DNA of 6,406 nt from assembly GCA_024641445.1 (NCBI GenBank), contig JAHEDA010000142.1, forward strand, positions 1 through 6,406, given 5' to 3'. Position numbers and translations under genes: made by a program. How positions within the stretch are numbered: position 1 is the first letter of the stretch; the number at the start of each line of letters is the position of its first letter. The DNA is from Gammaproteobacteria bacterium. GTDB taxonomy: Bacteria; Pseudomonadota; Gammaproteobacteria; UBA6429; Thiohalophilaceae. The notes under the pieces were generated by a model. It had not been told where the DNA came from and searched no databases. It saw only the letters and a program-made list of their open reading frames with translations. Positions 1 to 5,951 of the stretch are shown here, in pieces.

Positions 1-67
1 CCCACACGGTCAAACGCGCTAGATACTCGCGGGGAGAGATAAACGACGGTTTTTTATCCCCCCAAAA

Positions 68-98
68 AGCAAAACCCCGCGATCACTCGCGGGGTTTG
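68..98 (-). terminator. Rho-independent terminator of the cold-shock gene
   Basis: An 11-bp perfect stem (72-82 with 87-97, core CCCCGCGA/TCGCGGGG) closes a 4-base loop. Read on the minus strand it is followed by T-rich sequence (TTTTGCTTTTT), as expected of an intrinsic terminator. It lies about 25 bases past the stop codon of the minus-strand cold-shock gene. Confidence 0.85.
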
Positions 99-122
99 CT
101 GAGACATCAAACTTACAGAGGT

Positions 123-323
123 TTAGATCTGTACGTTTACTGCCTGCGGGCCCTTCGGACCTTTCTCTACATCAAAAGTGACCGGCTGGCCTTCGGCCAG
201 TGTACGGAAACCTTCTTTGGCGATAGCAGAAAAGTGTACGAATACGTCTTTGCTGCCGTCGGAAGGAGTAATAAAGCCGAAGCCCTTGGATTCGTTAAAC
301 CATTTAACGGTTCCTGTTGCCAT
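123..323 (-). CDS. CspA-family cold-shock protein (66 aa)
   Basis: This is a single cold-shock domain protein, a five-stranded beta-barrel that binds single-stranded RNA and DNA. In the family it acts as an RNA chaperone that melts secondary structure and supports transcription antitermination or translation, in the cold or constitutively depending on the paralog. Both nucleic-acid-binding motifs are present: RNP1 KGFGFI (residues 13-18) and RNP2 VFVHF (27-31), plus the N-terminal GTVKWFN with Trp8. The length is that of a complete one-domain Csp. I chose the ATG at 323 because GAGG sits nine bases upstream. A longer reading from 338 would add five residues, and its start codon overlaps that ribosome-binding site. 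The gene is monocistronic, with its own terminator, and divergent from the RRM gene. Family membership is certain. Which paralog (cspA, cspD, cspE) it is, and whether it is cold-induced, cannot be told; no E. coli-type cold box was seen. Confidence 0.96.
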   Translation of the reverse strand: MATGTVKWFNESKGFGFITPSDGSKDVFVHFSAIAKEGFRTLAEGQPVTFDVEKGPKGPQAVNVQI

Positions 324-668
324 GATATTTAACCTCATAAAAGTATTAATAGATTTATAGCGTTACAATTTTATACGAGGTAATCAACAGGAGAAAACTT
401 AGGAGAGAACTTCTGACAAGTACCAGGATAGAATGTATCGTGTAGCTAGTGTAGCCGGTTTTTACCCCAATGCACCACACTTTCTTCTATGTAGGGCACA
501 AATAGACCAAATCAAGGCCAAGAGATTGAAAACAAAGGCTGCTCGGGCTAAATATCCAGCCAATTTTCACCCCATTTACGGTGAATATTACGACTCCCTT
601 ATGGATTTTGCCCAAGTGTCCCCGTCACTTGCCGTAGAATACACGCCTCCACTCAAAACGGTAGCCCC
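324..668. promoter_or_regulatory. Divergent intergenic region between cold-shock and RRM genes
   Basis: This 345-bp stretch separates two divergent genes and holds no gene I can support. The part nearest the cold-shock gene is AT-rich. On the minus strand it has two TATAAA boxes (complement of 370-375 and 354-359) that could be -10 elements, but neither has a good -35 at standard spacing. On the plus strand TAGAAT at 635-640 is a possible -10 for the RRM gene, again without a clear -35. A tandem 12-bp repeat lies at 389-412. The promoter assignments are guesses from motif likeness. Confidence 0.4.
389..412. repeat. Tandem 12-bp direct repeat upstream of the cold-shock gene
   Basis: AGGAGAAAACTT (389-400) is followed directly by AGGAGAGAACTT (401-412), two abutting 12-mers with one mismatch. 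It lies about 65 bases upstream of the cold-shock start codon, in the divergent promoter region. It could be a double binding site for a regulator or part of an RNA leader, or it could be chance in purine-rich sequence. Confidence 0.6.
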
Positions 669-923
669 ATGAAACTCCTGGTTCGCAATCTTGCCCGCAC
701 CACCACCGAGGCCGAACTCCTGGCCATGTTCCAGGCCTACGGCAGTGTGCAGTACTGCACCTTGGTGATGGACAAGGAGACCGGTGCCTCCAAGGGCTAT
801 GGCTTCGTCGAGATGCCCAAACCGGGGGACGCCAAGGCGGCCATGAAGAACCTCAACGGCAAGGACATCGCGGGCAGCAAGATACGTGTAAAGAAGGCCG
901 AGCCGAAACCCGAGGCTGAGTAA
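669..923 (+). CDS. RRM-domain RNA-binding protein (84 aa)
   Basis: This is a small single-RRM protein of the kind found in many proteobacteria and cyanobacteria, where such proteins bind single-stranded RNA through a four-stranded sheet. RNP1 is KGYGFVEM (residues 42-49), with the aromatic pair Tyr44 and Phe46. RNP2 is LLVRNL (3-8), where the usual aromatic second position is Leu4, so one stacking residue is missing. The helix-1 region reads TEAELLAMFQAYG, typical of the fold. The tail after about residue 74 is short and charged (Lys, Glu, Pro). The ATG at 669 fits the domain start exactly, but I see no clear Shine-Dalgarno before it. It faces away from the cold-shock gene and is followed on the same strand by the hydratase-like gene. 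The RNA targets are unknown. Confidence 0.93.
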   Translation: MKLLVRNLARTTTEAELLAMFQAYGSVQYCTLVMDKETGASKGYGFVEMPKPGDAKAAMKNLNGKDIAGSKIRVKKAEPKPEAE

Positions 924-970
924 CTCCCCTGTTGGCACCTAACCCCCGTGTATTAACCGTGAGCGAGCAC

Positions 971-1669
971 ATGGATACCACACACAAGATTGACCGTGGC
1001 ATGCGCCGACAACTGCAAACCTGGCGCGAGACGGTGGAGAGTCAACAACGACGCATGGGTTGGAAGATCGGCTTTGCCATGCCCGCCGATCAACAACGCC
1101 TCAAGCTACCTTCAGCCATGATCGGCTATCTCTCTTCAGCGCATCGACTCAGCTCAGGTGGGACGTATGCCCCCTCCCCAACAAGTAAACTCCTGGTCGA
1201 GCCTGAGGTCGCCATCCAGATGGGGCGTGACGTCCCGGCGCACACGAACACCAATGAGGCCCGTTCGGCCATTGCGGCCTATGCCGTGGCACTGGAGATT
1301 GTGGATACCACACGCAGCGTCAATGACGACATCGAGGCCATCCTCGCCGGAAATCTCTTTCACGACCGTGTCGTGATCGCGCAAGAATTGGTAGCCCCAA
1401 AAGCATATGCGCGCGACAAACTCGATCTTTCACTCTCTATAAACGGAGTTGAAGTACGAACCCTGGGTCAGGAACGTGTACCGGAAGATTTCGCACCAGT
1501 TATTCAGACCGTCGCGAACATCCTCGCATCATACGGTGAAGAACTAAAACAGGGTGACTGGATTATCACGGGCGCCGCCGCGAAGCCTGTACCCATACAG
1601 GCGGGTGATCACATCGCCCTGGAGATGTGGGCACTGGGTAAACTCTCGCTAAATCTAAATTCCAAATAG
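971..1669 (+). CDS. 2-keto-4-pentenoate hydratase / fumarylacetoacetate hydrolase-family protein
   Basis: The protein belongs to the MhpD/DmpE side of the fumarylacetoacetate hydrolase superfamily. Its members hydrate 2-hydroxypenta-2,4-dienoates or decarboxylate related keto acids in aromatic meta-cleavage pathways, using a divalent metal. Numbered from this start, visible family hallmarks are GWKIGF (30-35, with Lys32), the metal-ligand motif VEPEVA (Glu77 and Glu79), a third acidic ligand in ALEIVD (Glu109), and the C-terminal GDWIITG...AGDHI region. At 232 residues it is somewhat shorter than the usual roughly 260, mostly at the N-terminus. The start is uncertain: in-frame TTG at 932, GTG at 959 and ATG at 971 all lack a strong ribosome-binding site, and I took the ATG. 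No other meta-cleavage gene is in the window, so the substrate may differ from that of MhpD. It sits 47 bases after the RRM gene and ahead of a terminator. Confidence 0.88.
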   Translation: MDTTHKIDRGMRRQLQTWRETVESQQRRMGWKIGFAMPADQQRLKLPSAMIGYLSSAHRLSSGGTYAPSPTSKLLVEPEVAIQMGRDVPAHTNTNEARSAIAAYAVALEIVDTTRSVNDDIEAILAGNLFHDRVVIAQELVAPKAYARDKLDLSLSINGVEVRTLGQERVPEDFAPVIQTVANILASYGEELKQGDWIITGAAAKPVPIQAGDHIALEMWALGKLSLNLNSK

Positions 1670-1692
1670 CCTGTACTCTTTCGCTCTAACAA

Positions 1693-1717
1693 AAAAGAGC
1701 CGCTGCCGCGGCCTTTT
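1693..1717. terminator. Bidirectional terminator between hydratase gene and IDH fragment
   Basis: GCCGC (1699-1703) pairs with GCGGC (1708-1712) around a TGCC loop. The stem extends by AAAAG/CTTTT with one bulged A. A-run and T-run flanks let it end transcripts from both sides: the plus-strand hydratase gene and the convergent minus-strand isocitrate dehydrogenase fragment. It resembles the terminator at 5904-5931 in sequence and in distance from the neighbouring minus-strand stop codon. Confidence 0.8.
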
Positions 1718-1740
1718 GTTTCTTACAGGCAAACGTATAT

Positions 1741-2040
1741 TTATCCAACTCCATCAAACACCGTATTCAGAATCTTACTCGGACGCATCACGGCAGAGAT
1801 CTTTTTCTGTTCCGGGCGATAGTAGCCACCCAGGTCCATAGCCTTGCCCTGCACACCATTCAACTCAGCCACGATCTTCGACTCGTTCCCGCTGAGTGCC
1901 GTTGCGATGGGCGTGAACGTCGCCTTCAGCTCGGTGTCCTCGCGCCACTCCTTTACGACTTCATTCCCTGTCTGACGAGGGTTGATGATCACTCTCAGCG
2001 GATTACGAGATTGTTCGTTCATACTGGTTGAGGAGGGCAT
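1741..2040 (-). pseudogene. Truncated duplicate of the monomeric isocitrate dehydrogenase C-terminus
   Basis: This 99-codon open frame matches the end of the isocitrate dehydrogenase gene at the right edge. From about residue 33 (REDTELKATF) to the stop it aligns without gaps to the last 69 or so residues of that gene. It includes [23 protein letters not shown] and the conserved AVMRPS near the C-terminus, and it ends at the same codon position. Full monomeric NADP isocitrate dehydrogenases are about 740 residues, so this piece cannot carry the reaction; the substrate-binding and NADP-binding parts are absent. The first 32 residues or so show no likeness to the enzyme. Only a weak GGA ribosome-binding site precedes the ATG at 2040, and an internal ATG at 2022 has none. 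The frame is undamaged, so it is either a recent remnant, a displaced original 3' end, or a small expressed protein. I favour remnant. Positions 1820-1911 are identical to 6031-6122. Confidence 0.75.
1820..1911. repeat. 92-bp direct repeat, left copy
   Basis: By direct reading, these 92 bases are identical to 6031-6122, an offset of 4211. One mismatch at 1912 is followed by eight more identical bases. Both copies lie in the same reading frame of isocitrate dehydrogenase C-terminal coding sequence on the minus strand. On the stop-codon side identity drops to about 60% by hand count, and on the other side it fades out near 1950. Confidence 0.95.
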
Positions 2041-2111
2041 TAACGAGATCCGGAAAAAACGATGTACGAAAATTCTGATAAAGTTGTCACTAAGTGCTGA
2101 TTTTCTTATAT

Positions 2112-2148
2112 CCCCCCAATAAGGCCGAACGGCAGGCCCTATTGGGGT
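2112..2148 (-). terminator. Hairpin downstream of the hydrolase gene, possible terminator
   Basis: CCCCAATA (2114-2121) pairs with TATTGGGG (2140-2147). After one mismatch, GGCC (2123-2126) pairs with GGCC (2135-2138), giving a 12-pair stem with an 8-base loop. It lies 22 bases past the stop of the minus-strand metallo-hydrolase gene. On that strand the stem is followed by GGATATAAGAAAA rather than a clean T-run, so termination may be inefficient, or the hairpin may serve mRNA stability. Confidence 0.55.
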
Positions 2149-2169
2149 ATCACTACATAACCGATCGGG

Positions 2170-3171
2170 CTAGAACTCTTCCTTCTCGACTTCCAGATAG
2201 GCAATGTTGACCAACTTGCCGATACTCTCCTTGTACTCTGTCCACTTGCTAAACGCCCTGGTGGACTGCTCTACCTTGGGCTTCACATCGAAGTCGCTGG
2301 CACCCTCACGAAAACCGGCGCGCACCTGCTCGCGCACGGTGTGCAGGAACTGACGATAGTTTTTGGCTACCGTGGTATCCCCACTACGGCCATGGCCGGG
2401 GACAAAGATTGTCGCGCCGCAGGCCAGACCACGGTCAATCGCCTCAATGTTGCCCTTGAAGCTGCTCAGAAAGGGGCCAAGCAGACCGTCCCGAACGATA
2501 TCGCCAAAGAACAGCACCTTTTCAGCGGGCACGTAAACCATGATGTCGCTGTTGGAGTGGGCGGCGCCCGGGCGCAGGATGTGAAACTCCGTGTCACCGA
2601 TCTTGATAATTTCGCCATCCCTGACCGCGACATCGACGCCCACGGCGTGCGTGCCCTCGGCGGCGCCGTGACTGAGGTCATTAAAGGCCTTTAGCCACAT
2701 CTCACCCTCGTCATGTGCATTCATTTCTTTCATGGCACTGTCGGCATAGATTACCGCACGCGGGTAGGCAAGCTTGATGCCTTCATTACCCAGCCAGTGA
2801 TCGCCATGGGCGTGTGAGTTGAATACCGCCACAATCGGCTTGTCGGTAATCGCCTTGACGCGCCGTACCACCATCTCCCCCACGTAAGCAGTACTACCCG
2901 GGTCAATCACCACAACCCCTTCACTGGTCAGCACGATACCCGGGTTATTGCGAAAGGCTTGATTGCCTGGGCTGGGTTGCTCAGTGGGTCCTTGAATGAC
3001 ATATACATTCGCGGTGAGCTTGTGCATCGGGTAGTCCCTGGTGATAGCGTGCGAAGACTCTGCCGCCCCACTCATATTCATCATCAGTGTGGTCAACAGC
3101 AGCACTGCAGCAAAGTACCAGACTGCAAGTATGAGCTGTTGGGGCCCTGAAATTGTCTTGTTAGCCTTCAT
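2170..3171 (-). CDS. Exported metallo-beta-lactamase-fold hydrolase (333 aa)
   Basis: This is a zinc-dependent hydrolase of the metallo-beta-lactamase superfamily (GloB-like group), probably in the periplasm. The N-terminus has a basic start and a long hydrophobic stretch (residues 13-33), followed by SGAAES, a plausible signal-peptidase site near 36-38; it could also stay as a membrane anchor. All metal ligands of a two-zinc site are visible: HAHGDH (His120, His122, Asp124, His125), His205 in PGAAHSNSD, Asp224 in FFGD, and His260 in VPGHG. The C-terminal 60 residues or so are charged and helical in appearance. The start at 3171 is well supported by AGGAGGAG just upstream. It is divergent from the CadC-like regulator, which may control it. 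The substrate cannot be named: true beta-lactamases, SoxH-like and quinoprotein-associated hydrolases share these motifs. Nothing here shows that it is an antibiotic resistance enzyme. Confidence 0.92.
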   Translation of the reverse strand: MKANKTISGPQQLILAVWYFAAVLLLTTLMMNMSGAAESSHAITRDYPMHKLTANVYVIQGPTEQPSPGNQAFRNNPGIVLTSEGVVVIDPGSTAYVGEMVVRRVKAITDKPIVAVFNSHAHGDHWLGNEGIKLAYPRAVIYADSAMKEMNAHDEGEMWLKAFNDLSHGAAEGTHAVGVDVAVRDGEIIKIGDTEFHILRPGAAHSNSDIMVYVPAEKVLFFGDIVRDGLLGPFLSSFKGNIEAIDRGLACGATIFVPGHGRSGDTTVAKNYRQFLHTVREQVRAGFREGASDFDVKPKVEQSTRAFSKWTEYKESIGKLVNIAYLEVEKEEF

Positions 3172-3215
3172 GGTTCTCCTCCTGTTTGGATTAGTATCTA
3201 TGTCACGGGGGCCAA

Positions 3216-3239
3216 CTCTGGCTACCCGGATGACCAGAG
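3216..3239. promoter_or_regulatory. Inverted repeat in the hydrolase/regulator intergenic region
   Basis: CTCTGG (3216-3221) and CCAGAG (3234-3239) form a perfect 6-bp dyad with a 12-base spacer, 45-68 bases upstream of the hydrolase start. The position suits an operator for the adjacent regulator, though OmpR-type winged helices more often bind direct repeats. The arms are short enough to arise by chance. Confidence 0.35.
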
Positions 3240-3300
3240 ACTAGGCCCGCGTGCGAGAATAGTTATGGCGGAGAAACAACCTTTTTGCGACGTTGTTACC

Positions 3301-3334
3301 TTGACACTAAAATTGCCCGGGTTTCCAATATATT
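3301..3334 (+). promoter_or_regulatory. Possible promoter of the CadC-like regulator
   Basis: A perfect -35 consensus TTGACA lies at 3301-3306, 58 bases before the GTG start. The downstream AT-rich stretch (CAATATATTAG) offers only off-spaced -10 candidates: CAATAT at 19 bases and TATATT at 22. If real, it is either weak or activator-dependent. Confidence 0.35.
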
Positions 3335-3363
3335 AGCGACAAACAGGCAGAGGTTAGGTAGGA

Positions 3364-5037
3364 GTGGCCGAGATACGTAAAAACCCCTTCAGGATTGGCG
3401 ACTGGCAGATTGACCCCGAACTCGGCAGCATTCAGCGTCACGATATCGTGGTCAAGCTGGAGCCCAAGGTCATGGACCTGTTGCTGTACCTGGCCCAGCG
3501 ACCCGGCAAGGTCCTCCCACGCGAGGAATTGGAACAGCAGATCTGGGCCGGTACAGTCGTTGGCTACGATGCCCTTACCAGCGCGGTCATCAAAATCCGC
3601 AAGGCCTTCGGTGACGACTCACGCAATCCCTGGCTCATCGAAACACTCTCCAAGAAGGGTTACCGTTTTATTGCGCCGGTGTCCAGCCACACAGAGGCCC
3701 CCGCACCTGCGGCCACGCCCAGTCCCGGCAGCGAAACAACACCAACCGCCGTCACCGGTAGGCGGCGGCTTCATCGAATCCTGGGTGCGGCGCTTGTCCT
3801 GGCCATCGTTGTGGCAGTCTCGTTGCTGCTTCGTACACCTGGGCCAGACAGTGACAGCAAACCATCGATAGCGATCCTGCCCTTTGCCAATTTGAGCAGC
3901 GATACCAACTTCGAATACTTTAGCGATGGCATCACCGATGACGTCACCACTGATCTCTCGAAGGTGTCAGGCCTGATCGTCATTGCGGCCAATTCAGCCT
4001 ATAGCTATAAAAATCAGCCCCTGTCACTCAAGAGCGTGGCCGAGTCACTAAAAGTTCGCTATGTAGTGGAGGGTAGCGTGCGCCGTGCCGGTGATGAGAT
4101 TCGAATCAGCGCCAAGCTCATTGATACCGAGACCGGCAAGCATCTCTGGGCTGAACGATATGATCGACAACTCAAGGACATCTTCAGCGTGCAGGACAAC
4201 GTCACGCAGAATATAGTCAGCGCCCTGTCCATTACCCTCACCGATGATGAAAAACGCCGCATGGTGCAGCGCTACACGCAAAGCACTGAGGCCTATAACC
4301 TGATGCTGCAAGGTCAATCGCTGTACGCCCGTTCAACCAGGGAAGAAAATGCTCGCGCCCGCGAGCTGTACATGCGCGCAATTGATCTCGATAAAAAATT
4401 TGCACGCGCCTATGCCGCGCTGGCACTCACCTACGCCGAGGACTTTCGTTTTGGCTGGAGTGACAAGCCACAGGAATCCCTCCAACATGCCCTGACACTC
4501 GCTCACAAAGGCGTCGCCATTGACGACAGCATCCCACACACCAGTCAGGTGTTGGGATACGTTTATCTCTTTCAGCGTGACTTCACCCGGGCCGCCACGG
4601 CTGCCGAACACGCGATTTCTATCGATCCCAACAATGCCGACGCCTATACCACACTTGCCTTTGCGCGGGTCTATCAACAGCGGCCAGAAGAAACGATCAC
4701 ACTGGTGCGCAAGGCCATGACGCTGAATCCACACTACCCGGCGCAATATCCATCCGTGCTGGGGCGCGCCTATTACCACCTCGGTCAGCATGAACAGGCC
4801 ATAACCATCCTGCGTGAGGCCATCGATAAGAATCCCATCCGCACTCCACCCCGCCTCTATCTCATCCTGAGTTATATGGCACTGGGGAAACTTGATGAAG
4901 CGCAATGGGAAGTGACGCAGCTGCGCAATGGCGATCCGACATTTACTCTCGCCCGTTTTGAAAAAACGATTCCGGTCACCGATACGGGGTTACTCAAGCG
5001 CATGAAGGATGATCTGCGCAAGGCAGGGCTGAATTAA
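3364..5037 (+). CDS. CadC-like membrane transcriptional regulator with TolB-like and TPR domains (557 aa)
   Basis: This is a one-component regulator that spans the inner membrane. Residues 7-106 are an OmpR/PhoB-type winged helix, with the family pattern LEPKVMDLLLYLAQRPGKVL and the wing end KKGYRFIAPV. A Pro/Ala/Thr-rich linker (110-132) leads to a transmembrane helix at about 139-156, preceded by GRRRLHR, which fits a cytoplasmic N-terminus. The outside part begins with a TolB-N-like segment (SIAILPFANLSSD, then YFSDGITDDVTTDLSKV, 168-202) and continues to about 290. A series of TPR-like helical pairs then fills about 310-520 (for example AEHAISIDPNNADAYTTLAFA). This layout is known for CadC-type proteins that sense envelope signals by protein contact. 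The start is GTG at 3364 with AGG five bases upstream. It is divergent from the exported hydrolase gene, a likely target along with its own promoter. The signal is unknown. Confidence 0.93.
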   Translation: MAEIRKNPFRIGDWQIDPELGSIQRHDIVVKLEPKVMDLLLYLAQRPGKVLPREELEQQIWAGTVVGYDALTSAVIKIRKAFGDDSRNPWLIETLSKKGYRFIAPVSSHTEAPAPAATPSPGSETTPTAVTGRRRLHRILGAALVLAIVVAVSLLLRTPGPDSDSKPSIAILPFANLSSDTNFEYFSDGITDDVTTDLSKVSGLIVIAANSAYSYKNQPLSLKSVAESLKVRYVVEGSVRRAGDEIRISAKLIDTETGKHLWAERYDRQLKDIFSVQDNVTQNIVSALSITLTDDEKRRMVQRYTQSTEAYNLMLQGQSLYARSTREENARARELYMRAIDLDKKFARAYAALALTYAEDFRFGWSDKPQESLQHALTLAHKGVAIDDSIPHTSQVLGYVYLFQRDFTRAATAAEHAISIDPNNADAYTTLAFARVYQQRPEETITLVRKAMTLNPHYPAQYPSVLGRAYYHLGQHEQAITILREAIDKNPIRTPPRLYLILSYMALGKLDEAQWEVTQLRNGDPTFTLARFEKTIPVTDTGLLKRMKDDLRKAGLN

Positions 5038-5142
5038 TGGGGCCGTAGCCGGCTCAACCTGTTAAGCGTGGATGAAACTCCACCTGAGTAAATCTCCAAT
5101 ATCGTTTCACTCACCACCGTAAATGTGCAACCGGTTCAAATA

Positions 5143-5168
5143 TCCCACCGCCCCCGCGAGCGGTGGGA
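5143..5168 (-). terminator. Hairpin terminator of the AhpD-like gene
   Basis: TCCCACCGC (5143-5151) and GCGGTGGGA (5160-5168) form a perfect 9-bp GC-rich stem with an 8-base loop, nine bases past the minus-strand stop codon at 5178. On the minus strand it is followed by TATTTG, a short T-poor tail. The plus-strand regulator gene, ending at 5037, may also be stopped here, but on that strand no T-run follows. Confidence 0.65.
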
Positions 5169-5177
5169 GGACGATGA

Positions 5178-5735
5178 TCAGGCATCGCGACTCCAGCGCG
5201 CACCCTCAAGTGCTGCATCCAAATCAGTCCCCATCACACGATTGGCGAGAATGGCGATCATCTTGTTGGCAATCATGGTGATGACCTCCAGTGCAGTCTG
5301 GCGGGTATAACCGGCGGCAAGGAAGGTATTGAAGTCCTTCTCGTTCACATAGCCATCGCTCTCCACCAACTGACCCACAAAAGTTTGCAAGGCGTTCAGT
5401 TTCTTATTGGCCAGCGGTTTGCTCTCGCGCAGACCCGTGATGAAACCGCCGTCTACCTGACCCATCTGCGCGAACGCGGTATGCGCGGCCACACAATACT
5501 GGCAGTTGTACTCGCGTGAAATCGCCAGAAAGGCCACGTGCCGTTCTTCATCGGTCAGCGAATTCTCGCTGTTGATCTCATCCAGCATCATGTAGGCACG
5601 CACTGCCTCGGGGGATTCCGCCATCGCACTCAGGGCATTGGGGATAAACTGGTAGTGACGTTGTACCTCTTCTAGGACAGGCTTGGCAGCAGGGCTGGCA
5701 TTGTTCAGGTCATAAATGCGATATCCGTTTAACAT
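5178..5735 (-). CDS. Carboxymuconolactone decarboxylase / AhpD-like family protein (185 aa)
   Basis: This all-helical CMD-fold protein carries the redox motif CQYCVAAH (Cys78, Cys81, His85), the CxxCxxxH pattern of AhpD-type alkylhydroperoxidases. In those proteins the cysteine pair and a nearby histidine reduce peroxides or partner thiols. The preceding TDEERHVAFLAISREYN matches the helix leading into the active site, with acidic residues (Glu63 and Glu64, Glu75) that may act in the proton relay. True carboxymuconolactone decarboxylases lack the CxxC, so a redox role is more likely. The start is ATG at 5735, with AAGGAG seven bases upstream; a longer frame from 5786 has poorer support and would add 17 polar residues. 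It lies convergent to the regulator gene, has its own hairpin terminator, and an inverted repeat lies at 5856-5878 upstream. The physiological reductant and substrate are not indicated. Confidence 0.9.
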   Translation of the reverse strand: MLNGYRIYDLNNASPAAKPVLEEVQRHYQFIPNALSAMAESPEAVRAYMMLDEINSENSLTDEERHVAFLAISREYNCQYCVAAHTAFAQMGQVDGGFITGLRESKPLANKKLNALQTFVGQLVESDGYVNEKDFNTFLAAGYTRQTALEVITMIANKMIAILANRVMGTDLDAALEGARWSRDA

Positions 5736-5855
5736 GACTTTCTCCTTCTCGTTTTCAGGTTTGTGACTGCTGTAGGGCAGTTGCAACGAGCCTAGGAAAA
5801 ACCGGCCAATTTGTTATGGCGTGCAAATGATGTTTTTACGACGAATAAACGACCC

Positions 5856-5878
5856 TCGATAAATCAGGTAGTTATCGA
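5856..5878. promoter_or_regulatory. Perfect inverted repeat upstream of the AhpD-like gene
   Basis: TCGATAA (5856-5862) and TTATCGA (5872-5878) are perfect 7-bp arms around a 9-base spacer, 120-145 bases upstream of the AhpD-like start. The size and AT-rich arms suit a dimeric repressor or LysR-type activator site. No such regulator gene is adjacent in the window. Confidence 0.4.
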
Positions 5879-5903
5879 AGTATGTGGCCCCTGCGCCCAC
5901 AAT

Positions 5904-5931
5904 AAAAAAGGCCGCAAGCGCGGCCTTTTTA
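5904..5931. terminator. Bidirectional terminator after isocitrate dehydrogenase
   Basis: AAAAAGGCCGC (5905-5915) pairs perfectly with GCGGCCTTTTT (5920-5930) around an AAGC loop. It is a classic intrinsic terminator in both directions. On the minus strand it lies about 20 bases past the isocitrate dehydrogenase stop codon. The matching hairpin at 1693-1717 has almost the same position relative to the duplicated fragment. Confidence 0.88.
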
Positions 5932-5951
5932 TTTGCTATCTGCCTGGCCGT

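Noticed and set aside
588..938. Minus-strand open frame opposite the RRM gene
   Set aside because: It is a shadow: the plus strand encodes a clear RRM with RNP1, while this frame has a low-complexity Gly/Leu-rich product with no family likeness.
2170..3171. Antibiotic beta-lactamase
   Set aside because: The metal motif is shared by the whole superfamily, and the overall sequence does not resemble the class B enzymes I know; substrate left open.
4333..4905. Minus-strand 190-codon frame inside the regulator gene
   Set aside because: It is antisense to the TPR-coding part of the regulator, which has full domain support. The open frame follows from codon bias on the other strand.
3364..5037. 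Reading the regulator as an adenylate cyclase
   Set aside because: The TolB-like SIAILPFANLS segment and TPR units also occur beside class III cyclase domains, but here the N-terminus is an OmpR-type winged helix and no cyclase catalytic motif is present.
5068..5083. GTGGA-TGAAAC-TCCAC hairpin after the regulator gene as its terminator
   Set aside because: A 5-bp stem without a T-run is too weak; I do not see a convincing dedicated terminator for the regulator gene.
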